In this document: piece by piece, positions 23,223 to 32,334 of the stretch
Numbering within the stretch: the first letter of the stretch is position 1
Layout: each line of letters begins with the position of its first letter
From: Ashinkailepas kermadecensis
Taxonomy: Eukaryota; Arthropoda; Thecostraca; Neolepadidae
DNA length: 64,000 bases
Assembly (NCBI GenBank): GCA_034440615.1
Contig: JAOTOM010004383.1
Coordinates: forward strand, 1 to 64,000
Direction of reading: 5' to 3'
Made by a program: the position numbers and the translations under genes
Notes under the pieces: model-generated
What the model was told of the DNA's origin: nothing
What the model saw: only the letters and a program-made list of their open reading frames with translations
The model's database searches: none

Positions 23223-23392
23223 AGTGAAAACACCAGCAGTTCTGGCTGGATGAGTAAGCTGGTAGTTCGTGTCAACTGGTTGAGAGGGCCGACAGCTCCC
23301 GTTGGTAGAGGTGGGGGGGGGATGAGAGAGCTGGCAGTTGGGAGATGAGAGAGCAGGCAGCTCACGCCGGTGGCGGTTACAGACACCGACAC

Positions 23393-23752
23393 GGGGGACA
23401 GAGCTGAGTGGAGACTGAGGGGGACAGAGCTGAGTGCAGACTGAGGGGGACAGAGCTGAGTGGAGACTGAGGGGGACAGAGCTGAGTGGAGACTGAGGGG
23501 GACAGAGCTGAGTGGATACTGAGGGGGACAGAGCTGAGTGCAGACTGAGGGGGACAGAGGTGAGTGGATACTGTGGGGGACAGAGCTGAGTGGAGACTGA
23601 GGGGGACAGAGCTGAGTGGAGACTGAGGGGGACAGAGCTGAGTGGAGACTGAGGGGGACAGAGCTGAGTGGAGACTGAGGGGGACAGAGCTGAGTGCAGA
23701 CTGAGGGGGACAGAGCTGAGTGGAGACTGAGGGGGACAGAGCTGAGTGCTGC
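23393..23752. repeat. 26-bp minisatellite, about 14 copies
   Basis: Units are CTGAGGGGGACAGAGCTGAG plus TGGAGA, with TGCAGA and TGGATA variants. The purine bias of the + strand is strong. Confidence 0.97.
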
Positions 23753-23904
23753 TCTGTCTGCTGATGACCAGGTGTCAATAACGACGGCCACCGGCGGCCT
23801 GCTATTACGGTGCGCGCTCCCTCGGCGTGAATGTTGCACCAAGGACGGCCAGTGGCGCGTCGTCTCGCTACCTGTGTGCGTGTGTGGGGGGTGGTGGGGT
23901 GGGG

Positions 23905-24025
23905 GTGCATAGGTGTGTGTGTGTGTGTGTATGTATGTCTCTCCGTGTGTATGTCTGTGTGTGTGTATGTCTGTGTGTATATATGTCTCTCTGTGTGTGT
24001 ATGTCTATGTGTGTGTGCTTGTGTC
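23905..24025. repeat. GT-rich degenerate microsatellite
   Basis: TGTGTGTG runs interspersed with ATGTCTCTC. Potential Z-DNA-forming alternating purine/pyrimidine sequence. Confidence 0.9.
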
Positions 24026-24348
24026 AGCAGCAGGATCGCTTATTGGCTTTGTTAGCGTGCCCGGCGGCGTTTAGGTACAATGCTGCAGTGCCGCCGGACG
24101 GTGCTGAAGGGCTGCCGTGACGTGTCGGACACGTGCTCCAGTGTTCCATTGTTCCAGCACCCGTTACCGATGACAGGCGCGGACAGACCCAGTGACAGCG
24201 CACACTGTCTCTCCTTGCCTTTTGCACTCTATTCATTTCTCTCCCCTCCAGTCTCTTTCTTTCTTTCCTTCTTCCTTTGTTTTTCTCCTCTTCCTCTCTC
24301 CCTCTCTCCGTCTCTTTTTTCTTATTTCCTCATTTCTCCCCTCTCCCT

Positions 24349-24555
<207 letters not shown>

Positions 24556-24647
24556 CTCTCTTGGGCAGGGATAACCGAAGGACCTAAGGCTGGAGTTGCC
24601 GCAGGGGGCGTGGTTTCCGTGTAAGTGGCAGCGTTCGCAAATACATA

Positions 24648-24652
<5 letters not shown>

Positions 24653-24679
<27 letters not shown>

Positions 24680-24682
24680 CAT
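24653..24682. repeat. (AT)n microsatellite, short
   Basis: About 27 bases of alternating AT followed by a (GTAT)n stretch to about 24706. Confidence 0.9.
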
Positions 24683-25020
24683 AAATATGTATGTATGTAT
24701 GTATATATGCAGCATATCCAAGCATAGTAAGCATGCGTACGCCTGCAACATGTCACCTCCTCCATTCCCAGGTATGGATAATGAAGTTACTTGTCATACA
24801 ATTTCCACACGTCTTAAACACTAGCTTCCCCCAGCAGAAGCTATCGATCGTAGATAATTACCTGAGAGTTGCCGGATAATCACTTGAGACTCGAGTATCT
24901 TACTTTTAGATGCAGCCATTCTCGTTGCAAGCTTCAGTCGGCCCTTCATCAGTCACGTACAAAAGCTGCCTTGCAGGGCTTTCATCCCAATGGGCACCGG
25001 TTTGGTACTGCAGGGGCGTA

Positions 25021-25950
25021 TTAACACGCGCACTGGAGGAGGGGGCGAAATCCGCCCACCCCTCCGGTTTTTCGTACATAACTGCAGATTTTACCAGTCG
25101 ATATACGCAATTTTCTGCGTACCTGCTTAGAAATGACCGGCGCGTCGTTTAAAGCAAGAAAAATGGAAATCGGCCGAAAAATTTCAAGTTAGGGACCGCT
25201 AAAGTCAAAAAGATTTCCAGCGCCAGACCACAAAAATCGGCGCTCATGCGCTTCCCGTGTATTTGGAAAAAGTGAAGTGTTCTTGGCAACACTAGCGACT
25301 TGTTTGATGTATATTGATATGCTATATAGTTTCAAAGTCATGTTAGGTCACCGAGGTCAAGTCAGGTCAAGTTCATGACAGGTTAATGGAACCAAACTTG
25401 ATCAACTGGTATGTTGTCATAAATGCACTACTGTTTGTCATTTGTACTGTTTGTCATTGCGTTTCCATACTTTATTCATGTACTTCACACCTTTCTTCGC
25501 GAAGCCGATTACGCCGAGCTGCCCGACGGAGCAGTCGGGCGGGCGGCCCGGTTCCGGTAACTGGAACAGGTAACTGACCTGATAAAGTTCTGCTATATAG
25601 GTGACCTGAGGTCAAATGTCGGGTCTGGCATCTGTATTGCATCATTAGTAATGTCCAAAACATCATTGATGCCCATTTCGTAGCATTTAAACACAATCAC
25701 AGCGATCCATAACAATGACAAGCCAAGCCACGCAAAACAAGAAAAGTTTGACAAATGTGACCACATTTGACCTTGAAGATATTGACCTAAGGTCATGAAA
25801 TTTGCACACAATAGAGTTCACTACCGTATCCATCCACCCTGCGAATTTCGTTCCTCCAGCTTTAATAGGAGCCGAGATCTTAGGGGGGGCGGAATCCGCC
25901 CCCCCCTCCAGTGCGCGTAATTTTCAGAGGCCCTCCAGGGCGCGTGTTAA
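25021..25950. mobile_element. TTAA-bounded inverted-repeat element, about 930 bp (nonautonomous)
   Basis: The left end TTAACACGCGCACTGGAGGA (25021) has its inverted counterpart TTAACACGCGCCCTGGAGGG at the right end (read from 25950 on the minus strand). The similarity resumes inside with GGCG(A/G)A(A/T)TCCGCCC. On the right arm a second ACGCGCACTGGAGGGG copy is interposed, suggesting a tandem duplication of part of the arm. The interior has no coding frame. TTAA at both outer ends fits piggyBac- or Kolobok-type target sites, but the true boundary might instead be the CAGGGGCG at 25011. Confidence 0.65.
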
Positions 25951-26077
25951 TGATCTGAACGCTGGAGAGGGAAGCAAATATGTCGAGTAAATTATTTCCG
26001 TAAGACGCCAACGGGCTGATACTCAAATGCGCTGAGTTGGGAACGGCTACCCTTTTCTGTACGTTCACCATGGAAAC

Positions 26078-26612
26078 TGTGCCTGTCTCCTCTTGTACCT
26101 GCGCCATGGGAACTGCACCTGCCCGTCCTGTACCTGCGCCCTGCTGTACCTGCGCCATGGGAACTGTACCTGCCCCGTCCTGTACCTGCACCATGGGAAC
26201 TGTACCTGCCCAGTCCTGTACCTGGGCCATGGTAACTGTATCTTCCCCCTCCTGTACCTGCGTCATGGGAACTGTCCTGCCCCTTCCTGTACCTGCACCA
26301 TGGGAACTGTACCTGTTCCATCCTGTACCTGCACCATGGGAACTGTACCTGTTCCTTCCTGTACCTGCGCCATGAGAGCTGCACCTGCTCCCTACTGTAC
26401 CAGCACCATGGGAACTGTACCTGTTCCATCCTGTACCTGCACCATGGGAACTGTACCTGTCCCCCTGTACCTGCGCCATGAGACCTGCACCTGCTCCCTA
26501 CTGTACCTGCACCATGGGAACTGAACCTGTTCCATCCTGTACCTGCGCCATGGGAACTGTACCTGTCCCCCTGTACCTGCGCCATGGGAACTGTACCTGT
26601 CCCTCCTGTACC
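26078..26612. repeat. 36-bp minisatellite, about 15 copies
   Basis: Units contain TGTACCTGC(A/G)CCATGGGAAC and TGTACCTG(T/C)(T/C)CC. Some units are shortened to about 31 bp, changing the frame. Each unit holds an NcoI-type CCATGG. Confidence 0.96.
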
Positions 26613-26990
26613 TGCACCAGGATTGATTGGCTCCCGGAATTTCGTGCGGAACAATGACAGGCATCCAGGTATGTACCAAGGACTAATGAGCCGTCACCAG
26701 CCACCAGTGGCCAGTGACGAGTGCCGGGCCACCTCTGATGAGCGACTCTCACGAAGACCTCTCCCAGACGAGCTGAACCCGTCTGGCTGGCCGGCCAGCT
26801 ACGCCGAGTATGTGGTGGCCACGTCACGCTAGTCTGTCCCATTGGATTCTGATCACCGAACCACGCCGCATAGCGAGAGGCACTGTTCACGCACACCACC
26901 GAACAGTGAGGCACCACCGAACAGTGAGACCAACTCCGAGACGAACAAAGCAGTTATTTGCTGACACTGGCGTGCGTGCAACAGGACCGG
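26613..26990. other. Unique noncoding DNA
   Basis: Small direct repeats (CCACCGAACAGTGAG twice at about 26897-26927; CCAGTGGCCAGTGACGAGTG near 26704). No gene. Confidence 0.5.
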
Positions 26991-26992
26991 CG

Positions 26993-27155
26993 CGGCGACC
27001 GAGGCGGCCGGGGCCGCAGTTAGGTGCGTTGCTGGCGAAATGCTGATGTGACACGAATAGCAGGTATTGGGACCGACGCGGAAGACCGAGGCGGCCGGGG
27101 CTGGAGTTAAGTGCGTTACTGATGGTATTCTGATGTAACACGAACACTGTATGCG
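26993..27155. repeat. 87-bp repeat, 2 copies
   Basis: GAGGCGGCCGGGGC followed by AGTTA(G/A)GTGCGTT and CTGATGT(G/A)ACACGAA occurs at 27001 and 27088. Confidence 0.85.
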
Positions 27156-27355
27156 CTTTGATTTCAACCAAAACATCCACTAATTTATGACTCACTGAGC
27201 GCTGTCGGATACACTTTTTGAAATGCTGTCCACGCTCGATGTGGGCGAATCACCATGTTCAACGTCACTGCAAAGAATACCGGGCACTCTATGATCGCAG
27301 GGAATATTGTTGGTACGATCATTGGGGTGAATACTGACCGTATAGTGATTATATA

Positions 27356-27384
27356 TAAAAAATATATATATATATATATATATA
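27356..27384. repeat. (AT)n microsatellite left of the 4.3-kb element
   Basis: AT run just outside the left terminal inverted repeat. It mirrors the longer AT run just outside the right one. Confidence 0.93.
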
Positions 27385-27402
27385 TCTATGTATATGTATA
27401 TT

Positions 27403-27427
27403 GCTAAGGCTCACGAAATGGTCACCA
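27403..27427 (+). repeat. Left terminal inverted repeat (25 bp)
   Basis: Starts GCTAAGGCTCACGAAATGGT and ends CACCA. Perfect inverted match to 31702-31726; similarity stops immediately inside. Confidence 0.93.
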
Positions 27428-27801
27428 TTTACATAAATTTGTGTCTTTTGCTCAGCAAATCTACACATTTGTTCAAAACATTTCGAAACCTGTACAAATG
27501 GATAGAGCTCATCAAGACGGATTTCGGACACTGTACTTTTGTATATGTGGGATCATTATTTATGTGAGTAATTTGACGGCAAAGTTTGAAAAATGCCCCA
27601 AAATTGCCTTTTTTCGATGTCCAATTTCCGAATTCATTTGAATAAAGCTGCTTTGATCCTATTTTAATGAGTGTTATGCGAAATGTATCTTTTTAAATCA
27701 TATAGACACATGTGGGTTCCGTATGAGGGGTTCCATGCAATTATACGACCATCGCTGTTTTTTTGGTACCTTCGAATAAGATGTCCAATCGAACCAAGGT
27801 T

Positions 27802-28181
27802 TATACGTCAGATATACATCTGGAATTACATGGGGAAAATGTATCATGCCTTCTGACCATAAACACACGAATTATTTAGCGAAACTATATTTTTACACAT
27901 TTCTATCACGAAATTTGATATCAATGGATCCTAAAAGGCTCCAGCCCCAAAAGCCTCACACAGAAATGACCGTCACCGTTAATGAAAATTTATACGTCAG
28001 ACGCATATCTCAGAAACTAAATAAAATACATGTTAACCATAATTATACCCCAAAGCTGACATGGTTTGAATACGATATGATCAATCAGATCAAGCATAAA
28101 TTAGGAATTACCATAGCTATAGGCCTTAGACTGCGCCGTGCGATATATACGTCAGATTTATACGTCAGGTTTATACGTCAG
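27802..28181 (+). promoter_or_regulatory. Repeated TATACGTCAG motif, 5 copies
   Basis: TATACGTCAG at 27802, 27991, 28146, 28159 and 28172, all in one orientation, mostly in the longer context TTTATACGTCAG. The last three are spaced exactly 13 bp. Subterminal repeats are common transposase-binding sites, so that role is inferred; a transcription-factor cluster is the alternative. Confidence 0.6.
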
Positions 28182-28435
28182 ATTTCTGACAGCTTGCAGC
28201 GGGTTCCAGACGCCCGGTGTTATAGCGGGCGTATGTTTTACCCTCCCCGCGATCGGAGATCCCGTAGTCCCGTAGCCAGACGGGGGTGTTAGGGGTTGGG
28301 GAAGGGGTGGGGAAACCCATATTTTACGTAGTGGATCGACCGGCTACCGGGGGAGGTGGGCTGGGAGCGGTACTTTTCAGTGCCTGCCACCGTACAGATC
28401 TCGACTGTCGACCGACGGCCCGGGGGGGGCGGGGG

Positions 28436-28480
28436 CAGGGGCGGATCCAGAAGCTCATCTTGGTTTGGGGGAGTTGTCTG
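28436..28480 (+). mobile_element. Transposon-type terminus nested in the 4.3-kb element
   Basis: CAGGGGCGGATCCAG followed by AAG..C and TTTGGGGGAG closely resembles the inverted terminus at 44820-44852 (CAGTGGCGGATCCAGGAAG read on the minus strand). A weak inverted partner, CAGGGGCGCAGTCAG on the minus strand, ends at 31382. No flanking duplication is seen, so the extent of this nested element is unresolved. Confidence 0.45.
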
Positions 28481-28931
28481 GGGGGAAAAATCTCCGATTT
28501 TGACAAACTCATCGGATTTGAATAGCTTGCGATGTAAGGCGTCGTTTAAACAATTTTATAATAAAATATGCTTGGATTACGAACACATCACTTTCATCCA
28601 ATTTTTTGCCAAAATCGCCATCTTGGGTGGCCCGGGAGAGTGGCAGAAAACGGGGACTGCGCGGACTCGGGTGCTGCAGGCCCAGCCGGACTTACAGGCG
28701 CAGACGCCTGAAGCAGCTCAGAGAGAGGCACGTGTTGCGCGGCGCGCAGAGACCCCCTTGTACCGCCTGTTCCCCTGGAAGCTGCGGTCCCGGTCGCCCC
28801 TCCAGCGGACGTCTCTGTGCGTGACCGAAGTCGGCGAGCGAGGTCATCGACTCAGCGCCCCAGGTCGAAGAGTTGGCCCAGAAGGCCATCGTCGTGGGCG
28901 ATGACGGGGAGGACGACGCCTCCCCCAGCGT

Positions 28932-29325
28932 GTGAGACGCCGCAGCGTCGGTGCGCCCGACACACCCGCAAGGGTGGTAGTCCCGCTCGAGACACCAGCG
29001 GAGCGCCAGCGAGTAAAGTTCCGCAAGCGCATAAGCCGGGCCGTGGCATCCTCGAGACGTCGGGAGGCGGCTCTGCTCGCGGACAACCACCAACTCCAGC
29101 GTCGGGTGTGGCAACTCGAGAAGCGTCTTCGACGCCAGAGAGAGGATCCGGCGGCACAAGCCCAGCCCCACCCCAAGGCCGAAGATCTCACGCAGACTCC
29201 TGTGAAGCGGGCGGACCACATGCTCCGATCGGCAGGGATTACACCCAGAAAGGTCCGCCGCGTGAGGAAAACGCTGATACTTCATAACATCATGATCAAG
29301 GGGCTCCATGATGATCAAGGGGCTC
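28932..29325 (+). pseudogene. N-terminal part of the transposase-like gene, out of frame with the main part
   Basis: This frame encodes a strongly basic, coiled-coil-like stretch (ERQRVKFRKRISRAVASSRR, then repeated Leu/Gln with QRRVWQLEKRLRR), then RADHMLRSAGITPRKVRRVR and LILHNIMIKGL. The last words recur as MIKGL at the start of the downstream frame, showing that the two belong to one protein. There is no ATG start in this frame. Just upstream, frame 1 (about 28822-28947) encodes an acidic stretch (EELAQKAIVVGDDGEDD) ending in a stop, so at least one more frame break, or an intron, separates it from the true start. Confidence 0.75.
29291..29325 (+). repeat. 16/19-bp tandem duplication that shifts the reading frame
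   Basis: CATGATCAAGGGGCTC (29291-29306) is followed directly by CATGATGATCAAGGGGCTC (29307-29325). Either unit length is 1 modulo 3, which moves the upstream frame onto the downstream one. The duplicated codons (MIKGL) appear in both frames. Confidence 0.9.
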
Positions 29326-30786
29326 GCGTCTTCTGGTGTCAGTGTCAAGCAACATGTGCTTAAGGAGGCTGCAAGGACCAAGACCGCTCGGCTCCTCGCC
29401 CGCTCTGTCAACGTGTCGCGTAAGCATTCGTCGCGGAAGGAGACCAAGCGCCGCGTGACTTCAGCGCTGACCAGGCGGCACATCGGGGCGTTCATGATGT
29501 CCAGCGAGAACAGCACATGCTTGCCCAGTAAGAGGGACACCGTAACCGTGAGGGGGAAGAAGCTGCAGAAGTTCATCCTCACGGATAACCTCTCGGTCCT
29601 GCATCGACGGTATCTCCGAGACAACCCCGGGAGTGACGTCAGTCTCGCTCGCTTCAAGAAGGCCCGGCCGGCAAACGTGCTGCCTGTCGCGTACACCAAG
29701 CGGCAGGTATGCCTCTGCCAAAAACACCAAAATTTCAGTCTTCGGCTCGTCCCACTGAAGACCCTCGGCGTCACACAGAGCACGAGCGACTTCGTCGCCC
29801 AGTACACGGACGAGGAGGCAGTACGTAAGATCGACGAGCTGGACCTGGATGTCGTCAACTTCCGCATGTGGGGACAGGTCGTCGCGGTGCACAACAACAA
29901 AGAATTCAAGCGTACCACCCTGCTTGATGTGACGGAGCACAAGGCCGTCTTCCGGGAGAACTTCCTGCTGAACCTCGCGACCTTCAGGGAGCACCAGGAT
30001 CGGGTCGAGAAGCAGAAGGACCAGTTCGCCTTCCTGAAGCGTCAACTACAACCTGGCGAAGCAACCATACAGGTTGACTTTGCTGAGAATTACGTATGCA
30101 AGTTTCAGCAGGTGTCTGGGGCTTATTACTCTAAGGCCCAGGTCACGGTCCACCCGGCAGTGATTCACCACCGACCCGCGGTTGACGGCCCCTTGCACCA
30201 CACCATCGTGACGATCTTGTCGGACGTGACGTCCCACAAAGCTCAAACAATCTACGCCTTCATCAAGGCCCTAATGGACTGGATCAAGAAGAACCTCCCA
30301 CTCATCAGCCAGGTACATTACCTGTCCGACTGTCCCTCGAGCCAGTATCGCAATGCCACGATATTCCGCGTCGTCCACAGCCACCTGGAGCTCTTCGGCA
30401 TCGGCGCGACGTGGAGTTATTTCGAGAGTGGGCACGGCAAAGGGCCGTGTGATGGAGTGGGTGGTACCGTCAAGCGTTCGGCCGACCTGGCGGTGAAGAA
30501 GAACCAAGAGCTGATCAAGTCGGCCAAAGACTTCTTCAACTGGGGCAGGAAGCAGGAGTCAACGGTGACGTACCTGCTCGTCACCCCGGAGGAGGTGACG
30601 CGGGCTGCGGAGGAGCTGGAGGCGATGGGAAAGCTCCCTGTCCCTGGCACTATGAAAGTGCACTCGGTTATCCCACGAGGAGACGAACTGTACACCAGGG
30701 AGACCTCCTGCTGTGTGTGCTGCTGGTCGGGGATGACCTTCCACCCGCAGTGCGAAGGGTGGACTGCCCACGCTGCATGCAAGTAA
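29308..30786 (+). CDS. DDE-type transposase-like protein, main part
   Basis: A 492-codon frame, the only long non-repetitive one in the window. In order: a basic region; a CxCxxH motif (C135, C137, H140) in QVCLCQKHQNF, probably zinc-binding; an RNase-H-like core with DFAENY (D257), YLSDCPSSQYRN (D341) and ESGHGKGPCDGVGG..KR (E373, H376, D382); and a C-terminal Cys/His cluster (CCVCC...FHPQC, about 467-490). The acidic residues fit a DDE/DDD catalytic triad that cuts and joins transposon ends. Similar proteins with an HGKG...DG.GG..KR signature are, from memory, common as uncharacterised proteins in invertebrate genomes. The ATG at 29308 is unlikely to be the original start: protein-like sequence continues upstream in another frame. 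The superfamily is not assigned. Confidence 0.8.
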   Translation: MMIKGLASSGVSVKQHVLKEAARTKTARLLARSVNVSRKHSSRKETKRRVTSALTRRHIGAFMMSSENSTCLPSKRDTVTVRGKKLQKFILTDNLSVLHRRYLRDNPGSDVSLARFKKARPANVLPVAYTKRQVCLCQKHQNFSLRLVPLKTLGVTQSTSDFVAQYTDEEAVRKIDELDLDVVNFRMWGQVVAVHNNKEFKRTTLLDVTEHKAVFRENFLLNLATFREHQDRVEKQKDQFAFLKRQLQPGEATIQVDFAENYVCKFQQVSGAYYSKAQVTVHPAVIHHRPAVDGPLHHTIVTILSDVTSHKAQTIYAFIKALMDWIKKNLPLISQVHYLSDCPSSQYRNATIFRVVHSHLELFGIGATWSYFESGHGKGPCDGVGGTVKRSADLAVKKNQELIKSAKDFFNWGRKQESTVTYLLVTPEEVTRAAEELEAMGKLPVPGTMKVHSVIPRGDELYTRETSCCVCCWSGMTFHPQCEGWTAHAACK

Positions 30787-31038
30787 CAGCAGCCAGTCCC
30801 CACTGCCGAGCCAGTCCCCACTGCCGAGCCAGCGCCACAGGCCGAGGAGGAGGCCGACCTCGCCGACCCTGCCGACCCCCCCCCCGCCGTCGCACCACTC
30901 CCCAACGAGGGTATCGTACCTGCTGGGGCCAGCGCTACCGACCCCTCTAACCCCAGCGACTCTCCCCACAGCCCACGAGCCAGCCCGAACCGGGCATGTT
31001 CGACTTTATATGAGGCCTTAAATACATGTGAAAAGTGA
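30787..31038 (+). pseudogene. Open C-terminal extension after a single in-frame TAA
   Basis: After the TAA at 30784-30786 the same frame stays open for 83 codons to a TGA at 31036-31038. It encodes a Pro/Ala/Glu-rich tail beginning QQPVPTAEPVPTAEPAPQAE, followed by acidic and serine/proline-rich stretches. The sense of the frame suggests the TAA arose by one substitution, or that the tail is reached by readthrough. The copy is more likely simply degenerate. Confidence 0.6.
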
Positions 31039-31063
31039 AATACATTGAAAAGTGAATGAAGTG

Positions 31064-31425
31064 AAATTTTCGTTTTTGGTGTGTCCATCCTGTAGCTGGT
31101 GTTACGCCGGTGTTTATACGATTTTTGACTCGAAAATTATGCATCGGGTGTTTTGGACCATATTCTTTTCGAAAAAAATGTTTTCAATTTTTTAAGAAAA
31201 TTGTTTTTTTAATTTTGGATTGTCAAATTTTTTAAGTGTCATATATTGGCTTGGCAACATCGGAAACTTCGTTATCTACAATTTCAGCTGATTTGCACCA
31301 AAGAATCGGAGTTATAGGGGCCAAATGCCCCAGAGCCGTAAACACCGACTTTCCCCTTTTCCGTTCCCTGACTGCGCCCCTGACAAATTTTTCGCTTTTG
31401 GGGCATCCATCGTGTAGTTTAGACC
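31064..31425 (+). repeat. Direct repeat, about 38 bp, 2 copies about 320 bp apart
   Basis: AAATTTTCG(T)TTTTGG followed by G(T/C)(G/A)TCCATC(C/G)TGTAG occurs at about 31065 and 31386 inside the 3' flank of the transposase-like gene. Confidence 0.7.
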
Positions 31426-31701
31426 ACGACGGTTCGTTTGAGCCCACTCTGGAGTCTCTGGGGCAAGCGGTTGCCGAGATCGTATGGGGGCAGATTCTGC
31501 CCCTCCCTCTGCCCAGCAACTTACCGTATACCTGCGGACAGCCAGTAACGAATAGGGTTAATTCGAAGGCCTGCCATGCAAAAACTAAAATAGATTAGAT
31601 CACACCGTTTTTTGTGCATGAACTACCAACAACTAAACTGCACGAAACAAGCCTAAAATAAGCTCCAGCTGAATTTTTACTTTTGGAATTTCCAACCCTA
31701 C

Positions 31702-31726
31702 TGGTGACCATTTCGTGAGCCTTAGC
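31702..31726 (-). repeat. Right terminal inverted repeat (25 bp)
   Basis: Starts TGGTGACCATTTCGTGAGCC and ends TTAGC. Perfect inverted match to 27403-27427. Confidence 0.93.
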
Positions 31727-31727
31727 C

Positions 31728-31895
<168 letters not shown>

Positions 31896-32197
31896 ATGCA
31901 TTGCAAACCTGCATGCCCTGTGCGTATGCAGTAGTAGTAGTATTTCGCTGTAGTATTTCATCCTGGCGTCTCCCGAGTATATTTTGTTTGAATGCATCAT
32001 GTTGTTAAATGTAGTGCAAGAAGTAATTCGTCCTCGTTAGGGTTGCAAGCCACTAGCACCCGTATGTTGCTGTCAAGGGGGCAATTTGAGTTGAAGCACC
32101 TAAGGGGTGCTGAAATTCCCAGCACCAACCAGGAGTGCATACTCAGGAGGTGTTGGATCTTTTGCGTTCAACACAGACGGGGTGCTTAGAGGCACGC
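31896..32197. other. Unique noncoding DNA between two transposons
   Basis: No gene or repeat recognised. Confidence 0.5.
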
Positions 32198-32205
32198 ACC
32201 CCTGG
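32198..32205. repeat. 8-bp target-site duplication, left
   Basis: ACCCCTGG directly before the left terminus CAAGGGCGTCGCCAC; identical to 37024-37031. Confidence 0.85.
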
Positions 32206-32220
32206 CAAGGGCGTCGCCAC

Positions 32221-32295
32221 CGGGGGGCAGGGGGGGGGGCAGTCGCCCCCCCTGTCGTGAGACTGGGGGGGGCGCCGCCCCCCCTGAAATTTGAG
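32221..32295. repeat. G/C-run palindromic block
   Basis: Runs of G (up to 10) and C alternate: GGGGGGGGGGCAGTCGCCCC, then GACTGGGGGGGGCGCCGCCC. These can fold into a strong hairpin and look quadruplex-prone. Located just inside the left terminus of the hAT-like element. Confidence 0.8.
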
Positions 32296-32334
32296 GAGCC
32301 CCCTATCCGGAAATGCACAGGAAAAAAAGTGAGC

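Larger units (their letters stand above)
27403..31726 (+). mobile_element. 4.3-kb DNA transposon with perfect 25-bp terminal inverted repeats
   Basis: The 25 bases at 27403-27427, beginning GCTAAGGCTCACGAAATGGT, occur exactly as their reverse complement at 31702-31726. Both ends abut AT-rich tracts. Between them lie five same-orientation copies of TATACGTCAG in the left subterminal region (27802-28181) and a DDE-type transposase-like gene (about 28900-31038). Presence of both terminal repeats and a transposase-like gene inside makes a single element the simplest reading. A target-site duplication cannot be defined because both flanks are AT repeats; a TA-type target is inferred. The superfamily is not assigned. 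Confidence 0.85.

Noticed and set aside
27846..28292. 148-codon ATG-started + frame in the left part of the 4.3-kb element
   Set aside because: It runs through the TATACGTCAG motif cluster, has no recognisable domain, and is of a length possible by chance; a small accessory protein cannot be excluded.
28692..29942. 416-codon minus-strand frame opposite the transposase-like gene
   Set aside because: Shadow of the GC-rich coding strand; the + strand has recognisable motifs and this one has none.
28436..31382. The transposase-like gene belonging to an element bounded by CAGGGGCG termini
   Set aside because: The inverted match is only 8 bp plus CAG and has no flanking duplication, whereas the 25-bp inverted repeats at 27403 and 31726 are perfect and enclose the same gene.
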